Source of the DNA: Variovorax sp. OV329
GTDB lineage: Bacteria > Pseudomonadota > Gammaproteobacteria > Burkholderiales > Burkholderiaceae_C
Assembly: GCF_900114785.1 (NCBI RefSeq)
Contig: NZ_FOUG01000015.1
Location: 62,001-126,000, forward strand
Reading direction: 5' to 3'
Length of the DNA stretch: 64,000 bases
The notes beneath the pieces are model-generated. The model was given only the letters and a program-made list of their open reading frames with translations, did no database searches and was not told the DNA's origin. Position numbers and translations under genes: made by a program. Positions 8,404 to 18,216 of this stretch are shown here, in pieces (position 1 is the stretch's first letter; each line of letters opens with the position of its first letter).

Positions 8404-9915
8404 ACCCCAACGAGCCTGCTTGCTGCCCCACTAGAAGACACGGACACGGAAGGCACGGTCGACCTGGGCCTGCGCTGGACTCCTGGCTTCTCTGCACTGG
8501 GGCCGGGCTTCTACACCCGGCTTCGCCCCACCCCGCTGGGCGCGCCGCCCTACTGGGTCGGCAGCAGCGAGCCGGCCGCGCGCCTGCTGGGACTGCCCGC
8601 CGACTGGCGCAGCGAGGACGCCCTGCAGGCCTTCACCGGCAATGTGCTGCCGAGCGGAAGCCAGCCCTATGCCACCGTCTACAGCGGCCACCAGTTCGGC
8701 GTGTGGGCCGGCCAGCTGGGCGACGGCCGCGCGATCATGCTGGGCGAGACCGACACCGGCTGGGAAGTGCAGCTCAAGGGCAGCGGCCCGACGCCCTACT
8801 CGCGCATGGGCGACGGCCGCGCAGTGCTGCGCTCCAGCATCCGCGAGTTCCTGTGCAGCGAGGCGATGCACGCCCTGGGCATTCCCACCACGCGGGCGCT
8901 GTGCGTCACCGGCTCGGATTCCCCCGTGCGGCGCGAGGAGATCGAGACGGCGGCCGTCGTCGCGCGCCTGGCGCCCAGCTTCATCCGCTTCGGCCACTTC
9001 GAGCACTTCGCGGCCAACGAGCGCATCGACGAACTGCGCCAGCTGGCCGACTACGTCATCGACCGCTACTACCCGGACTGCCGCGAGACTTCGCTGTTCG
9101 GAGGCAATGCCTACGCCGCCTTCCTGCAGTCGGTGAGCGAGCGCACCGCGGCGCTGATGGCGCAGTGGCAGGCGGTGGGCTTCTGCCACGGCGTGATGAA
9201 CACCGACAACATGAGCATCCTGGGGCTCACCATCGACTACGGCCCCTTCCAGTTTTTGGACGGCTTCGATCCGCGCCACATCTGCAACCACAGCGACAGC
9301 GCGGGCCGCTATGCCTACAACCAGCAGCCCAACGTCGCCTACTGGAACCTGTTCTGCCTGGCTCAGGCCCTGCTGCCGCTGATCGGCGACCAGCAGGTGG
9401 CCGTAGCCGCGCTGGAGTCGTACAAGACGGTGTTCCCCAGCGAGTTCGAATCGCGGATGCGCGCCAAGCTGGGGCTGCAACAGCCCGCCGAGGGCGACCG
9501 TGAATTCGTCAACGACCTGCTGCGCGCCCTGGCCACCGAGAAGGTGGACTGGACCATCTTCTGGCGCCGCCTGTCGCACCACGTGGGCGGCGAAGCCGAA
9601 TCGACGGTGCGCGACCTGTTCATCGACCCCGCGCCCATCGAGGCCTGGCTGGCCGCCTATGCGGCCCGCCGCGCCGGACAATCCGCCAGCGCGCAGGAAG
9701 CGGCCGCCGGCATGCTGCGCGCCAACCCCAAGTTCGTGCTGCGGAACCACCTGGGCCAAATGGCGATCGACCAGGCCCGCCAGAAGGACTTCTCGGGCGT
9801 GGCCCGCTTGCAGGCGGTGCTCGAATCCCCATTTGAAGAGCATCCCGGCCATGAAGACCTGGCCGGCTTTCCGCCCGACTGGGCTTCCTCCATCGAAATC
9901 AGCTGCTCGTCATGA
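8401..9915 (+). CDS. selO: Protein adenylyltransferase SelO (YdiU/UPF0061 family)
   Basis: Pseudokinase-fold enzyme, known in E. coli and yeast to AMPylate proteins during oxidative stress; 504 residues, the typical bacterial length. Diagnostic blocks are [52 protein letters not shown] and the metal-binding stretch [20 protein letters not shown] (about 265-285). The protein ends in SCSS: cysteine occupies the place of the selenocysteine found third from the end in animal SelO. The stop overlaps the msrB start (ATGA), so selO and msrB form a translationally coupled redox pair. A leaderless promoter is predicted immediately upstream. Confidence 0.95.
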   Translation: MTPTSLLAAPLEDTDTEGTVDLGLRWTPGFSALGPGFYTRLRPTPLGAPPYWVGSSEPAARLLGLPADWRSEDALQAFTGNVLPSGSQPYATVYSGHQFGVWAGQLGDGRAIMLGETDTGWEVQLKGSGPTPYSRMGDGRAVLRSSIREFLCSEAMHALGIPTTRALCVTGSDSPVRREEIETAAVVARLAPSFIRFGHFEHFAANERIDELRQLADYVIDRYYPDCRETSLFGGNAYAAFLQSVSERTAALMAQWQAVGFCHGVMNTDNMSILGLTIDYGPFQFLDGFDPRHICNHSDSAGRYAYNQQPNVAYWNLFCLAQALLPLIGDQQVAVAALESYKTVFPSEFESRMRAKLGLQQPAEGDREFVNDLLRALATEKVDWTIFWRRLSHHVGGEAESTVRDLFIDPAPIEAWLAAYAARRAGQSASAQEAAAGMLRANPKFVLRNHLGQMAIDQARQKDFSGVARLQAVLESPFEEHPGHEDLAGFPPDWASSIEISCSS

Positions 9916-10325
9916 CCTACCCTGTTCAAAAGACCGACGCCGAATGGAAGGCGCTGCTGGCCGAGAAAGGCGCCGAGCGCCCGGCCTTCGAAGTCACCCG
10001 CCACGCCGCCACCGAGCGCCCCTTCACCGGCAAGTACGAAACCCATTGGGAGGACGGCAGTTACCATTGCATGTGCTGCGGCGCCAAGCTCTTCGACTCC
10101 GGCACCAAGTTCGACGCCGGCTGCGGCTGGCCCAGCTTCTCGCAGGAAGCCGTGCCGGGTGCCATCAAGAACGTGGTGGACCGCACCCACGGCATGGTCC
10201 GCACCGAGAACCTGTGCGCCAATTGCGGTGCCCACCTGGGCCACGTCTTCCCGGACGGCCCGACCGAAACCGGACTGCGCTACTGCATGAACTCGGCATC
10301 CCTGGACTTCCAGCCCAAGGATTGA
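9912..10325 (+). CDS. msrB: Peptide-methionine (R)-S-oxide reductase MsrB
   Basis: Reduces methionine-R-sulfoxide in oxidised proteins, in the cytosol because no signal peptide is present; 137 residues. Two zinc-binding CxxC pairs are visible (Cys53/Cys56 in CMCC and Cys102/Cys105 in CANC). The catalytic Cys125 lies in RYCMNSASL, and the GCGWPSF loop carries Cys71. The ATG overlaps the selO stop by 4 nt. The pairing with SelO, itself a redox-responsive AMP transferase, points to a shared oxidative-stress role. Confidence 0.96.
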   Translation: MTYPVQKTDAEWKALLAEKGAERPAFEVTRHAATERPFTGKYETHWEDGSYHCMCCGAKLFDSGTKFDAGCGWPSFSQEAVPGAIKNVVDRTHGMVRTENLCANCGAHLGHVFPDGPTETGLRYCMNSASLDFQPKD

Positions 10326-10359
10326 CTCCGCACCGCCGCCCTCGCCTTCCGCCCCTCAC

Positions 10360-10899
10360 ATGAAACTGCTGCTCGACTTCCTGCCCATCCTGCTGTTCTT
10401 CGGCGCCTTCAAGCTCTACGGCATCTACGTGGCCACCGGCGTGCTGATGGCGGCCACCACCGTGCAGATGGCCTGGGTGTACTTCACCGAAGGCAAGCTG
10501 CAGCCCATGCAGAAGGCGACGCTGGCGCTAATCCTGGTCTTCGGCACGCTCACGCTGGTGCTGCACGACGACCGCTTCATCAAGTGGAAGCCCACGGTGC
10601 TCTACGCCGCCATGGGCATCGCGCTGGCGGTGGCCTACTGGGGCGTGAAGAAGAACTTCCTGAAGATGCTGCTGGGCGGCCAGCTGGCCCTGCCCGAGCG
10701 CATCTGGTCGCACCTGAACATCGCCTGGATCACCTACTGCCTGTTCATGTCGGCCATCAACGGCTGGGTGGCGGCCTACTACAGCACCGACGCCTGGGTG
10801 AACTTCAAGCTGTGGGGCTATGCCTTCCCCATCGCCTTCCTGGTGGCGCAGGGCCTGTACATCGCGCCGCACCTCAAGTCCGACGAGCCCAGCGCATGA
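10360..10899 (+). CDS. yciB: Inner-membrane protein YciB (septation protein A family)
   Basis: Polytopic membrane protein of 179 residues, the standard length of YciB/IspZ. In E. coli it is linked to septation and envelope synthesis; its biochemical role is not settled. The family N-terminus [19 protein letters not shown] and the conserved [18 protein letters not shown] block (about residues 67-84) are present, with five to six hydrophobic helices. Its stop overlaps the bolA ATG (ATGA), so these genes are co-translated. It lies 34 nt after msrB, consistent with one selO-msrB-yciB-bolA unit. Confidence 0.93.
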   Translation: MKLLLDFLPILLFFGAFKLYGIYVATGVLMAATTVQMAWVYFTEGKLQPMQKATLALILVFGTLTLVLHDDRFIKWKPTVLYAAMGIALAVAYWGVKKNFLKMLLGGQLALPERIWSHLNIAWITYCLFMSAINGWVAAYYSTDAWVNFKLWGYAFPIAFLVAQGLYIAPHLKSDEPSA

Positions 10900-11171
10900 C
10901 CACCGTCCACCCCTTGCCGACCGCCGCCGCCCTGCAGGCCCGCCTGGTCGAGGTGCTGCAGCCGACGCAGCTCGAGGTCATCGACGAAAGCGCCGCCCAC
11001 GCGGGCCACGCCGGCGCCAATGCCCAGGGCTACGGCACCCATTTCCGGGTGCGCATCGCCAGCCCGCTCTTCGAGGGCAAGGGCCGGGTTGCGAGACACC
11101 GGCTTGTGTATGATGCGCTGGACGATTTCGTCGCCCAGGGCCTTCATGCGCTCGCCATCGAAGTGCTCTGA
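10896..11171 (+). CDS. bolA: BolA-family protein
   Basis: Small cytosolic protein of 91 residues with the BolA fold. BolA proteins bind monothiol glutaredoxins and [2Fe-2S] clusters and influence cell shape and iron homeostasis. Visible signatures are the ESAAHAGH block (His ligand region), [15 protein letters not shown] and the C-terminal [11 protein letters not shown]...IHALAIEVL-like end (here LHALAIEVL). The start codon overlaps the yciB stop. The parvulin gene follows after 62 nt. Confidence 0.92.
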   Translation: MTTVHPLPTAAALQARLVEVLQPTQLEVIDESAAHAGHAGANAQGYGTHFRVRIASPLFEGKGRVARHRLVYDALDDFVAQGLHALAIEVL

Positions 11172-11233
11172 GAACCACGCCGGATCGCGAACCTGCGCCC
11201 TTGCGGCGCAATGACAAACCTCCCTTGCCTCCC

Positions 11234-12019
11234 ATGAAAAAACAACTCTTGCAGGCCGCCGCGGCCGCAGCGCTGCTGGGCGCGATCTCCATGTCTGCCC
11301 AGGCGCAGAACATTGCCATCGTCAACGGCCAACCGGTGCCCAAGGCCCGCGTCGATCAACTGGCGCAGCAGCTGACCGCCGCCGGCCGACCGGTATCGCC
11401 CGAGATGGAGCCGCAGCTGAAGGAAGAAATCATCAGCCGCGAAGTCTTCATGCAGGAAGCGCGCAAGAAGGGCCTGGACGCCACCGACGACTACAAGGCG
11501 CAGATGGACCTGGCCCGCCAGGCGATCCTGATCCGCCAGCTCTTCGAGGACTACCGCAAGGCCAACCCGGTGACCGACGCCGAGGTGCAGGCCGAGTACG
11601 ACAAGTTCGTGGCCGCCAACAGCGGCAAGGAATTCAAGGCCCGCCACATCCTGGTGGAAACCGAGGACCAGGCCAAGAAGATCATTGCCGACCTGAAGAA
11701 GGGCGCCAAGTTCGAGGACATCGCCAAGAAGCAGAGCAAGGACCCGGGTTCGGGCGCCAACGGCGGCGACCTCGACTGGGCCAGCGCGGCCAGCTTCGTG
11801 CCCGAGTTCTCCGAGGCCATGATCAAGCTCAACAAGGGCGAGATGACCCAGGTGCCGGTCAAGTCGCAGTTCGGCTGGCACATCATCCGCGTGGACGACA
11901 TCCGTCAGGCGCAGCTGCCCAAGCTGGAAGAGGTCAAGCCGCAGATCGTGCAGCAGCTGTCGCAACAGCGCCTGCAGAAGTACCAGGAAGACCTGCGCGC
12001 CAAGGCCAAGATCGAGTAA
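11234..12019 (+). CDS. Periplasmic parvulin-type peptidyl-prolyl isomerase
   Basis: PpiC/PrsA-like foldase of 261 residues. ATG 11234 gives a Sec signal peptide ending AQA/QN at about residue 24, so it acts in the periplasm on outer-membrane or secreted proteins. An N-terminal helical SurA-like segment (about 25-120) precedes one parvulin domain (about 135-235) with KARHILVETEDQAKKI, FEDIAKKQSKDPGS, NGGDLDWAS and the C-terminal QFGWHIIRVDD. A strong bidirectional terminator follows the stop. The paralog group is common in Burkholderiales; I cannot assign a specific symbol. Confidence 0.92.
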   Translation: MKKQLLQAAAAAALLGAISMSAQAQNIAIVNGQPVPKARVDQLAQQLTAAGRPVSPEMEPQLKEEIISREVFMQEARKKGLDATDDYKAQMDLARQAILIRQLFEDYRKANPVTDAEVQAEYDKFVAANSGKEFKARHILVETEDQAKKIIADLKKGAKFEDIAKKQSKDPGSGANGGDLDWASAASFVPEFSEAMIKLNKGEMTQVPVKSQFGWHIIRVDDIRQAQLPKLEEVKPQIVQQLSQQRLQKYQEDLRAKAKIE

Positions 12020-12033
12020 GCGAACTCGCTTCC

Positions 12034-12066
12034 ATAAAAAAAAGCGGCCCATGGGCCGCTTTTTTC
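12034..12066. terminator. Bidirectional intrinsic terminator between parvulin and dioxygenase genes
   Basis: A perfect palindrome AGCGGCCCATGGGCCGCT (12043-12060) is flanked by an A-tract on the left and a T-tract on the right. It can terminate both converging units. Confidence 0.9.
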
Positions 12067-12084
12067 ATGGGCACATGGAGTGCC

Positions 12085-13032
12085 TCAGCTCCAAAGCACC
12101 GAGCGCATCGAGATCGACGCCGCCTGGAAGTCCTCGTTGAAAAAACGCGGCTGATCGCGCGACGGGTCGACGGCGCCGGCCGCGTAGAGCAGCGGCAGGT
12201 AGTGCTCGTAGGTGGGATGCGCCTGCACCGCCACCTGGCCCAGGCGCTGGAAGGTCGACAGCGCGTTCAGCTCCCCCTTGCGGATCTGGCCATCCACCAC
12301 CTTGTCGAACTCGATGGCCCAGTCGTAGGCCTGGCCCGGCTTGGCGTCGAAGCGGATGGCGCGCAGGTTGTGCACGATGTTGCCGCTGCCCACGATGAGC
12401 ACCCCGCGCTCGCGCAGATCGCGCAACTGCTGGCCCAGCAGGTAGTGCTCGGCGGGTGAGCGGCTGTAGTCCATGCTCAGCTGCACCACCGGGATTTCCG
12501 CCTTGGGGAACATGGGCTTGAGCACCGACCAGGTGCCGTGGTCCAGACCCCATTCGGCCTTGTCCAGTCCCAGCGCCGTGCCGCTGACGGGCTGGCGCAC
12601 GGCCTGGCTGATTTCCTCGACGGCCCGGGGCGCGCCCGGCGCCGGGTACTGCTGCGCGAACAGCTCCTGCGGGAAGCCGCCGAAGTCGTGGATGGTCTTG
12701 GGCTTGTCCATGGCCGTGAGCCACCAGCCGCCGCGTGTGAGCCAGTGCGCCGAGATGCACAGGATCATCTGCGGCTGCGCCCATTTGCTGCCGAACTCGG
12801 TGCCCAGCGCCTGCCAGCTGCGCCGGTAGGCGTTGTCCTCGATCGCGTTCATGGGGCTGCCATGGCCCAGGAAAAGCACCGGCAGGCGCGGCGAGCGCTT
12901 GAGGTGCTTGAAGGCGAAGGCGTCGGGCGACGCGGCTTCGGTGGGGGTCGACATCGAGAAAGCTCCAGTGGCCAGCAGTGTGCTGGCCCCGAGGATGTCA
13001 CGGCGCCGCGTTCCCTGCCCATGCAGGGGCAT
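12085..13032 (-). CDS. Class III extradiol dioxygenase (YgiD/4,5-DOPA dioxygenase family)
   Basis: LigB-type ring-opening dioxygenase of 315 residues. Conserved metal-ligand histidines lie in LFLGHGSPMNAIED, CISAHWLTRGG, HDFGGFPQELF and GSGNIVHNLRAI. The ATG overlaps the purL stop as TGATG, so translation may be coupled to purL. The first 35 residues look like a twin-arginine signal (TRRRDILGASTLLATGAF), which would export a folded metalloenzyme; E. coli YgiD has no such extension, and an internal Met at about residue 27 would remove it. Substrate unknown. Confidence 0.85.
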   Translation of the reverse strand: MPLHGQGTRRRDILGASTLLATGAFSMSTPTEAASPDAFAFKHLKRSPRLPVLFLGHGSPMNAIEDNAYRRSWQALGTEFGSKWAQPQMILCISAHWLTRGGWWLTAMDKPKTIHDFGGFPQELFAQQYPAPGAPRAVEEISQAVRQPVSGTALGLDKAEWGLDHGTWSVLKPMFPKAEIPVVQLSMDYSRSPAEHYLLGQQLRDLRERGVLIVGSGNIVHNLRAIRFDAKPGQAYDWAIEFDKVVDGQIRKGELNALSTFQRLGQVAVQAHPTYEHYLPLLYAAGAVDPSRDQPRFFNEDFQAASISMRSVLWS

Positions 13033-16000
13033 CAGCCCACCCATTTGCGGGCGTTGCGCCAGATCTGCATCCACGGGCTGAGCTGGCTCCTGTCGCCCGA
13101 GGTCCAGCTCATCTGGATGTTGCGGAACACGCGCTCGGGGTGCGGCATCAGCGCGGTGAAGCGGCCGTCGGCGGTGGTGACCGAGGTCAGGCCGCCGGCG
13201 CTGCCGTTGGGGTTGAAGGGATAGCGCTCGGTGGCCTGGCCCGCGTGGTCGACATAGCGCATGGCCGCGATCGCCTTGGACGCGTCGCCGCGGTGCTTGA
13301 AGTTGGCGTAGCCCTCGCCATGCGCCACCGCGATGGGAAGGCGCGCGCCGGCCATACCGGCGAAGAACAGGCTGGGCGACTCCAGCACTTCCACCAGCGA
13401 GAGGCGGGCCTCGAAGCGCTCGCTCTGGTTGGTGGTGAAGCGCGGCCAGTCCTGCGCACCGGGAATGATGTCGGCCAGCTCGGCGAACATCTGGCAGCCG
13501 TTGCAAACGCCCAGGCCGAAGGTGTCGCTGCGGCCGAAGAAGGCCTGGAACTGCTCCGACAGCCTCGGGTTGAAGGTGACGCTGCGCGCCCAGCCGATAC
13601 CCGCGCCCAGCGTGTCGCCGTAGCTGAAGCCGCCGCAGGCCACCACGCCCTTGAAGTCGGCCAGGTCGGCGCGGCCGGTCTGCAGGTCGGTCATGTGCAC
13701 GTCGAAGGCCTCGAAGCCGGCCTCGGTGAAGGCGTAGGCCATCTCCACGTGCGAGTTCACGCCCTGCTCGCGCAGGATCGCCACCTTGGGCCGGTTGCCG
13801 ACGATGACCGCCGGCGCAGCCAGGCTGGCCTTGAGCGAATCGGGCAGGAAGACGTGCAGGCCGGTGTCCGCCGGGTCGCCGGCCGCTGCGTGCTCCTGGT
13901 CTGCGCAGGCGGGGTTGTCGCGCTCCACGGCGATCTTCCAGCTGACCGAATCCCACACCTGGTGCAGGTCCTGCAGGCTGGCGCTGAACACCGACTTGGC
14001 GTCGCGCCAGATCTCCAGCCGGCCCTTGCCGGCTTCGATGATGGAGCTGTCGGGACGGGTCTTGCCCACGAAGTGGCTGCAGGCCGAAAGGCCGTGCGTG
14101 CGCAGCACCTGCATGACTTCGTTGCGCACGTCGGTGCGCACCTGCAGCAGCAGGCCCAGCTCTTCGTTGAACAGGGCCTTGAGCGTGAGTTCCTCGCGGC
14201 GCGCGCTGACCTGGGTCGCCCAGTTCTTGGCGTCGCCGTACTCGGCGCGGCTGTCGGAGATGCCGTCGCCTTCGGTGACCAGCATGTCCACGTTCAGGGC
14301 CACGCCCACGTGGCCGGCAAAAGCCATCTCGCAGGCAGCGGCGAAGAGGCCGCCGTCGCTTCGGTCGTGCATGGCCAGGATGCGCTTCTTCGCGCGCAAC
14401 TCGTTGACGGCATCGACCAGGCGCACCAGGTCCTTCGGATCGTCCAGGTCGGGCACCGCGTCGCCGCCCTGCCCCAGCGTCTGGGCCAGGATGCTGCCTG
14501 CCATGCGCTGCTTGCCGCGGCCCAGGTCGATCAGCACCAGCGTGGTGTCGGCTTCCTTGCCGTCCAGCTGCGGCGTGAGCGTGCCCCGCACGTCGTCGAC
14601 CGAGGCGAAGGCGCTGACGATGAGGCTCACCGGCGAAGTGACGCGCTTGTCTTCCCCGCCGTCGCGCCACTGGGTGCGCATCGACAGCGAATCCTTGCCG
14701 ACCGGAATGGAGATGCCCAGCGCGGGGCACAGCTCCAGGCCCACGGCCTTCACGGTCTCGTACAGCGCGGCGTCTTCGCCGGGCTCGCCGCAGGCGGCCA
14801 TCCAGTTGGCCGAGAGCTTCACGCGCGACAGCTCGATGGGGGCCGCCAGCAGGTTGGTGATGGCCTCGGCCACCGCCATGCGGCCGGACGCCGGCGCATC
14901 GTAGGAGGCCAGCGGCGTGCGCTCGCCCATGCTCATGGCTTCGCCCGCGAAGCCGGCGTAGTCGGCCAGGGTCACGGCGCAGTCGGCCACCGGCACCTGC
15001 CAGGGGCCGACCATCTGGTCGCGGTGGCTCAGGCCGCCCACCGTGCGGTCGCCGATGGTGACCAGGAAGCGCTTGGACGCCACCGTGGGGTTGGCCAGCA
15101 CCGCGATGGCGGACTTCGTCAGGTCCACGCCGGTCAGGTCGAGCGGCTTGAAGCTGCGCGCCACCGACTTCACGTCGCGGTGCATCTTCGGCGGCTTGCC
15201 CAGGAGCACGTCCATGGGCATGTGCACCGCCTTGTCTTCTTCCGGCGCATCGGCGTCGGCCAGCAGCAGCTCGCGGGCCTCGGTGGCCACGCCGACCACT
15301 GCGAAGGGGCAGCGCTCGCGCTCGCAGAAGGCCTGGAACACCGGCAGCGACTCGGGCGCGATGGCCAGCACGTAGCGCTCCTGGCTTTCGTTGCACCAGA
15401 TTTCCTTGGGCGCGAGGCCCGACTCTTCCAGCGGCACGGCCGAGAGGTCGAAGCGCGCGCCACGGCCGGCGTCGTTGGTCAGCTCGGGGAAGGCGTTGGA
15501 CAGGCCGCCCGCGCCCACGTCATGGATGGCCAGGATCGGGTTGGCGTCGCCCTGCAGCCAGCAGTGGTTGATGACCTCCTGCGCACGGCGCTCGATCTCG
15601 GGATTGCCGCGCTGCACCGAGTCGAAGTCCAGCTCGGCCGCGTTGGCGCCGGTGGCCATGGAACTCGCGGCGCTGCCGCCCATGCCGATGCGCATGCCGG
15701 GGCCGCCCAGCTGGATCAGCAGCGCGCCGGCCGGGAACAGGATCTTCCGGGTCTGGGTCGCGTCGATCTGGCCCAGGCCGCCGGCGATCATGATCGGCTT
15801 GTGGTAGCCGCGCTGCACGGTATCGGTGTCGCTGGCCACCGCCTGCTCGTACTCGCGGAAGTAGCCCAGCAGGTTGGGCCGGCCGAACTCGTTGTTGAAG
15901 GCGGCGCCGCCCAGGGGACCCTCGGTCATGATCTGCAGCGGGCTGGCGATGTGCTCGGGCTTGCCGTAGCTGCCCTCTTCCGGCCACAGCCTGGACACGG

Positions 16001-17081
16001 TGAAGCCGGTCAGGCCCGCCTTGGGACGCGAGCCGCGCCCGGTGGCGCCTTCGTCGCGGATCTCGCCGCCGGCGCCGGTGGAAGCACCCGGGAAGGGCGA
16101 AATGGCCGTCGGGTGGTTGTGCGTCTCCACCTTCATCAGCACATGGTTCAGGGCCTGGCTCTTTCCGTAGCCGGGCGAGCCGCTGCCCGCCTCCATGCGG
16201 GCGGCGAAGCGCTCCACCTGGTGGCCTTCCATGATGGAGGCGTTGTCGGAATAGGCCACCACGGTGTGCTGCGGATTCGCGCGCTCGGTGTGGCGGATCA
16301 TCGAGAACAGGCTCTGCGGCTGCTTCTGCCCGTCGATGGTGAACTCGGCGTTGAAGATCTTGTGCCGGCAGTGCTCGCTGTTGGCCTGCGCGAACATCAT
16401 CAGCTCGACGTCGGTGGGATTGCGGCCCAGCTTCGTGAAGGCGTCCACCAGGTAATCGATCTCGTCCTCGGCCAGTGCCAGGCCAAAGGTCTTGTTGGCG
16501 TCCACCAGCGCGCCGCGGCCGCCGCCCAGCACGTCGACGTGGGCCATGGGCGTGGCGGGCAGTTCGGCGAACAGGGCCTGGGCCTGGTCCACCGAGGGCA
16601 GGACCGATTCGGTCATGCGGTCGTGCAGCACTGCGGCAACCGCCGCGCGCTGGGCCTCGTCCAGCTGCGGCGCCTTGCCGATCAGCGGCGCCTTCAGGCC
16701 GACGTGGAACTCGGTCACCCGCTCGACGCGGCGCACCGACAGGCCGCAGTTGTGGGCGATGTCCGTGGCCTTGGAAGCCCAGGGCGACACCGTGCCCAGG
16801 CGCGGCGCCACCACGATGGCGGCATGGCCCTTGGGCGGCTCGACGGCCGGCTCGCCGTAGCTGAGCAGCGCACCGAACTGGGCCTGCTGCGCGTCGGACA
16901 GGGGCGCGTCGGTGGCCACCAGGTGCACGAAGCGGGCGCCCAGAGAGGCGATTCGCGGCTCGATGGCCTGCAGCCGGGGCAGCAGCTGGCGGGCACGGAA
17001 GTCGCTCAGGGCACTGGCGCCGGCGAAGCGCGTCACGATGGGGGCGGTGTGGGGCCGGTTGGAGGTCACGGGCAGCGTCAC
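13032..17081 (-). CDS. purL: Phosphoribosylformylglycinamidine synthase PurL
   Basis: Large single-chain FGAM synthase of purine biosynthesis, 1349 residues. It carries an N-terminal PurS-like domain, two AIRS-type ATPase halves and a C-terminal glutamine amidotransferase domain. Motifs include [31 protein letters not shown] with the [15 protein letters not shown] loop, [37 protein letters not shown] and, in the glutaminase, the nucleophile cysteine in GVCNGCQMF with the catalytic His/Glu in AHGEGY. The start is GTG 17081 without a good ribosome-binding site; a GTG 15 codons further in is an alternative. It is divergent from map, and its stop overlaps the dioxygenase start. Confidence 0.97.
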   Translation of the reverse strand: MTLPVTSNRPHTAPIVTRFAGASALSDFRARQLLPRLQAIEPRIASLGARFVHLVATDAPLSDAQQAQFGALLSYGEPAVEPPKGHAAIVVAPRLGTVSPWASKATDIAHNCGLSVRRVERVTEFHVGLKAPLIGKAPQLDEAQRAAVAAVLHDRMTESVLPSVDQAQALFAELPATPMAHVDVLGGGRGALVDANKTFGLALAEDEIDYLVDAFTKLGRNPTDVELMMFAQANSEHCRHKIFNAEFTIDGQKQPQSLFSMIRHTERANPQHTVVAYSDNASIMEGHQVERFAARMEAGSGSPGYGKSQALNHVLMKVETHNHPTAISPFPGASTGAGGEIRDEGATGRGSRPKAGLTGFTVSRLWPEEGSYGKPEHIASPLQIMTEGPLGGAAFNNEFGRPNLLGYFREYEQAVASDTDTVQRGYHKPIMIAGGLGQIDATQTRKILFPAGALLIQLGGPGMRIGMGGSAASSMATGANAAELDFDSVQRGNPEIERRAQEVINHCWLQGDANPILAIHDVGAGGLSNAFPELTNDAGRGARFDLSAVPLEESGLAPKEIWCNESQERYVLAIAPESLPVFQAFCERERCPFAVVGVATEARELLLADADAPEEDKAVHMPMDVLLGKPPKMHRDVKSVARSFKPLDLTGVDLTKSAIAVLANPTVASKRFLVTIGDRTVGGLSHRDQMVGPWQVPVADCAVTLADYAGFAGEAMSMGERTPLASYDAPASGRMAVAEAITNLLAAPIELSRVKLSANWMAACGEPGEDAALYETVKAVGLELCPALGISIPVGKDSLSMRTQWRDGGEDKRVTSPVSLIVSAFASVDDVRGTLTPQLDGKEADTTLVLIDLGRGKQRMAGSILAQTLGQGGDAVPDLDDPKDLVRLVDAVNELRAKKRILAMHDRSDGGLFAAACEMAFAGHVGVALNVDMLVTEGDGISDSRAEYGDAKNWATQVSARREELTLKALFNEELGLLLQVRTDVRNEVMQVLRTHGLSACSHFVGKTRPDSSIIEAGKGRLEIWRDAKSVFSASLQDLHQVWDSVSWKIAVERDNPACADQEHAAAGDPADTGLHVFLPDSLKASLAAPAVIVGNRPKVAILREQGVNSHVEMAYAFTEAGFEAFDVHMTDLQTGRADLADFKGVVACGGFSYGDTLGAGIGWARSVTFNPRLSEQFQAFFGRSDTFGLGVCNGCQMFAELADIIPGAQDWPRFTTNQSERFEARLSLVEVLESPSLFFAGMAGARLPIAVAHGEGYANFKHRGDASKAIAAMRYVDHAGQATERYPFNPNGSAGGLTSVTTADGRFTALMPHPERVFRNIQMSWTSGDRSQLSPWMQIWRNARKWVG

Positions 17082-17164
17082 TGTCGTTGAGGGCCTGGCG
17101 GCCGGGATTGTTGGGCGAAAGCTCCGGGGTGCGGCCGGCCGCTGACTGGGGCCATCCGCGAAAA

Positions 17165-17179
17165 CCCTGAATTTTAGGG
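17165..17179 (-). promoter_or_regulatory. Possible purL promoter -10 within CCCTAAAATTCAGGG
   Basis: On the minus strand TAAAAT (17176-17171) matches the -10 consensus at 5 of 6 positions and sits inside an imperfect dyad CCCTAAAATTCAGGG. No good -35 is visible. A nearly identical block precedes the small-protein gene at 22535-22678. Confidence 0.35.
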
Positions 17180-17323
17180 CAAGGCAGCCGGGCTTTCCGG
17201 GCGCGGGGCACCAATCGCCGCATGAATCAGCGGGTGCGAACTGCGGCCTTCGGGACGGGAATCTGCCGCACGCGGGTGCGCCGGGTCGTCGAAGGGGCCG
17301 GGCCAGCGTTGTCTTCGGACGAA

Positions 17324-17341
17324 TGGGATAATTGCCGGATG
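17324..17341 (+). promoter_or_regulatory. Predicted leaderless extended -10 promoter of map
   Basis: TGG-GATAAT (17324-17332) is an extended -10. It is followed by exactly 6 nt and the map ATG at 17339, with no Shine-Dalgarno. The transcript would begin at or next to the start codon. Confidence 0.55.
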
Positions 17342-18169
17342 AGCATCACCTACAAAGACGCCGAAGGCGTGGCCGGCATGCGCGTGGCCTGCCGCCTCGC
17401 CTCCGAAGTGCTGGACTACCTCACCCCGCACGTGAAGCCCGGCGTCACCACCAACGAACTCGACAAGCTCGCGCACGACTACATCACCCAGGTGCAGGGG
17501 GCCGTCCCGGCGCCCCTCAACTACATGGGCGGCGGCTCGGTGCCCTACCCCAAGTCGATCTGCACCTCGGTCAACCACGTGGTGTGCCACGGCATCCCGA
17601 ACGACAAGGCCCTGAAGAAGGGCGACATCATCAACCTCGACATCACCGTCATCAAGGATGGCTGGCACGGCGACACCAGCCGGATGTTCATCGTGGGCGA
17701 TGGCTCCATCGCCGCCAAGCGGCTGGTCAGCTTCACCTACGATGCCATGTGGCACGGCATCATGAAGGTCAAGCCCGGCGCACGCCTGGGCGACATCGGC
17801 TTTGCCATCCAGCGTTTTGCCGAGAGCAACGGCTTCTCGGTGGTGCGCGAGTTCTGCGGCCACGGCATCGGCCGCGGCTTCCATGAGGAACCGCAGGTGC
17901 TGCACTACGGCCGCCCGGGCACGCTGGAAGAACTCAAGCCGGGCATGACCTTCACCATCGAGCCCATGATCAACGCCGGCAAGCGCGACATCAAGGAATG
18001 GGGCAACGACGGCTGGACCATCGTCACCCGCGACCATTCCCTGTCGGCCCAGTGGGAGCACACCGTGCTGGTCACCGAGACCGGCTACGAGGTGCTGACG
18101 CTCTCGGCCGGCAGCCCGCCGACGCCCGCTTTCGTGAACGCCGCGACACCCGCACCCGCCACCGCTTGA
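17339..18169 (+). CDS. map: Type I methionine aminopeptidase
   Basis: Removes the initiator methionine from new proteins; 276 residues. All five metal ligands are visible in context: the two aspartates in [20 protein letters not shown], the histidine in [13 protein letters not shown], and glutamates in FTIEPMIN and WEHTVLVTE. The substrate-binding histidine lies in VCHGIPND. The longer in-frame start at 17222 was rejected because ATG 17339 gives the family N-terminus. The upstream bases are a -10 element rather than a ribosome-binding site. A 20-residue Ala/Pro-rich tail extends past the catalytic domain. glnD follows after 47 nt, as in many proteobacteria. Confidence 0.96.
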   Translation: MSITYKDAEGVAGMRVACRLASEVLDYLTPHVKPGVTTNELDKLAHDYITQVQGAVPAPLNYMGGGSVPYPKSICTSVNHVVCHGIPNDKALKKGDIINLDITVIKDGWHGDTSRMFIVGDGSIAAKRLVSFTYDAMWHGIMKVKPGARLGDIGFAIQRFAESNGFSVVREFCGHGIGRGFHEEPQVLHYGRPGTLEELKPGMTFTIEPMINAGKRDIKEWGNDGWTIVTRDHSLSAQWEHTVLVTETGYEVLTLSAGSPPTPAFVNAATPAPATA

Positions 18170-18216
18170 GCCGCCAGGGGCGCCGGCGGCTCGTACCGCA
18201 GAGCTGGACAGCAGAC

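Noticed and set aside
12085-15396. 1103-codon minus-strand frame running through purL into the dioxygenase
   Set aside because: Only the last 315 codons are a real gene. The first part is an Arg/Ala/Gly-rich out-of-frame reading of purL.
12978-17090. 1370-codon plus-strand frame opposite purL
   Set aside because: It has the composition of an antisense shadow, while purL on the other strand carries all catalytic motifs.
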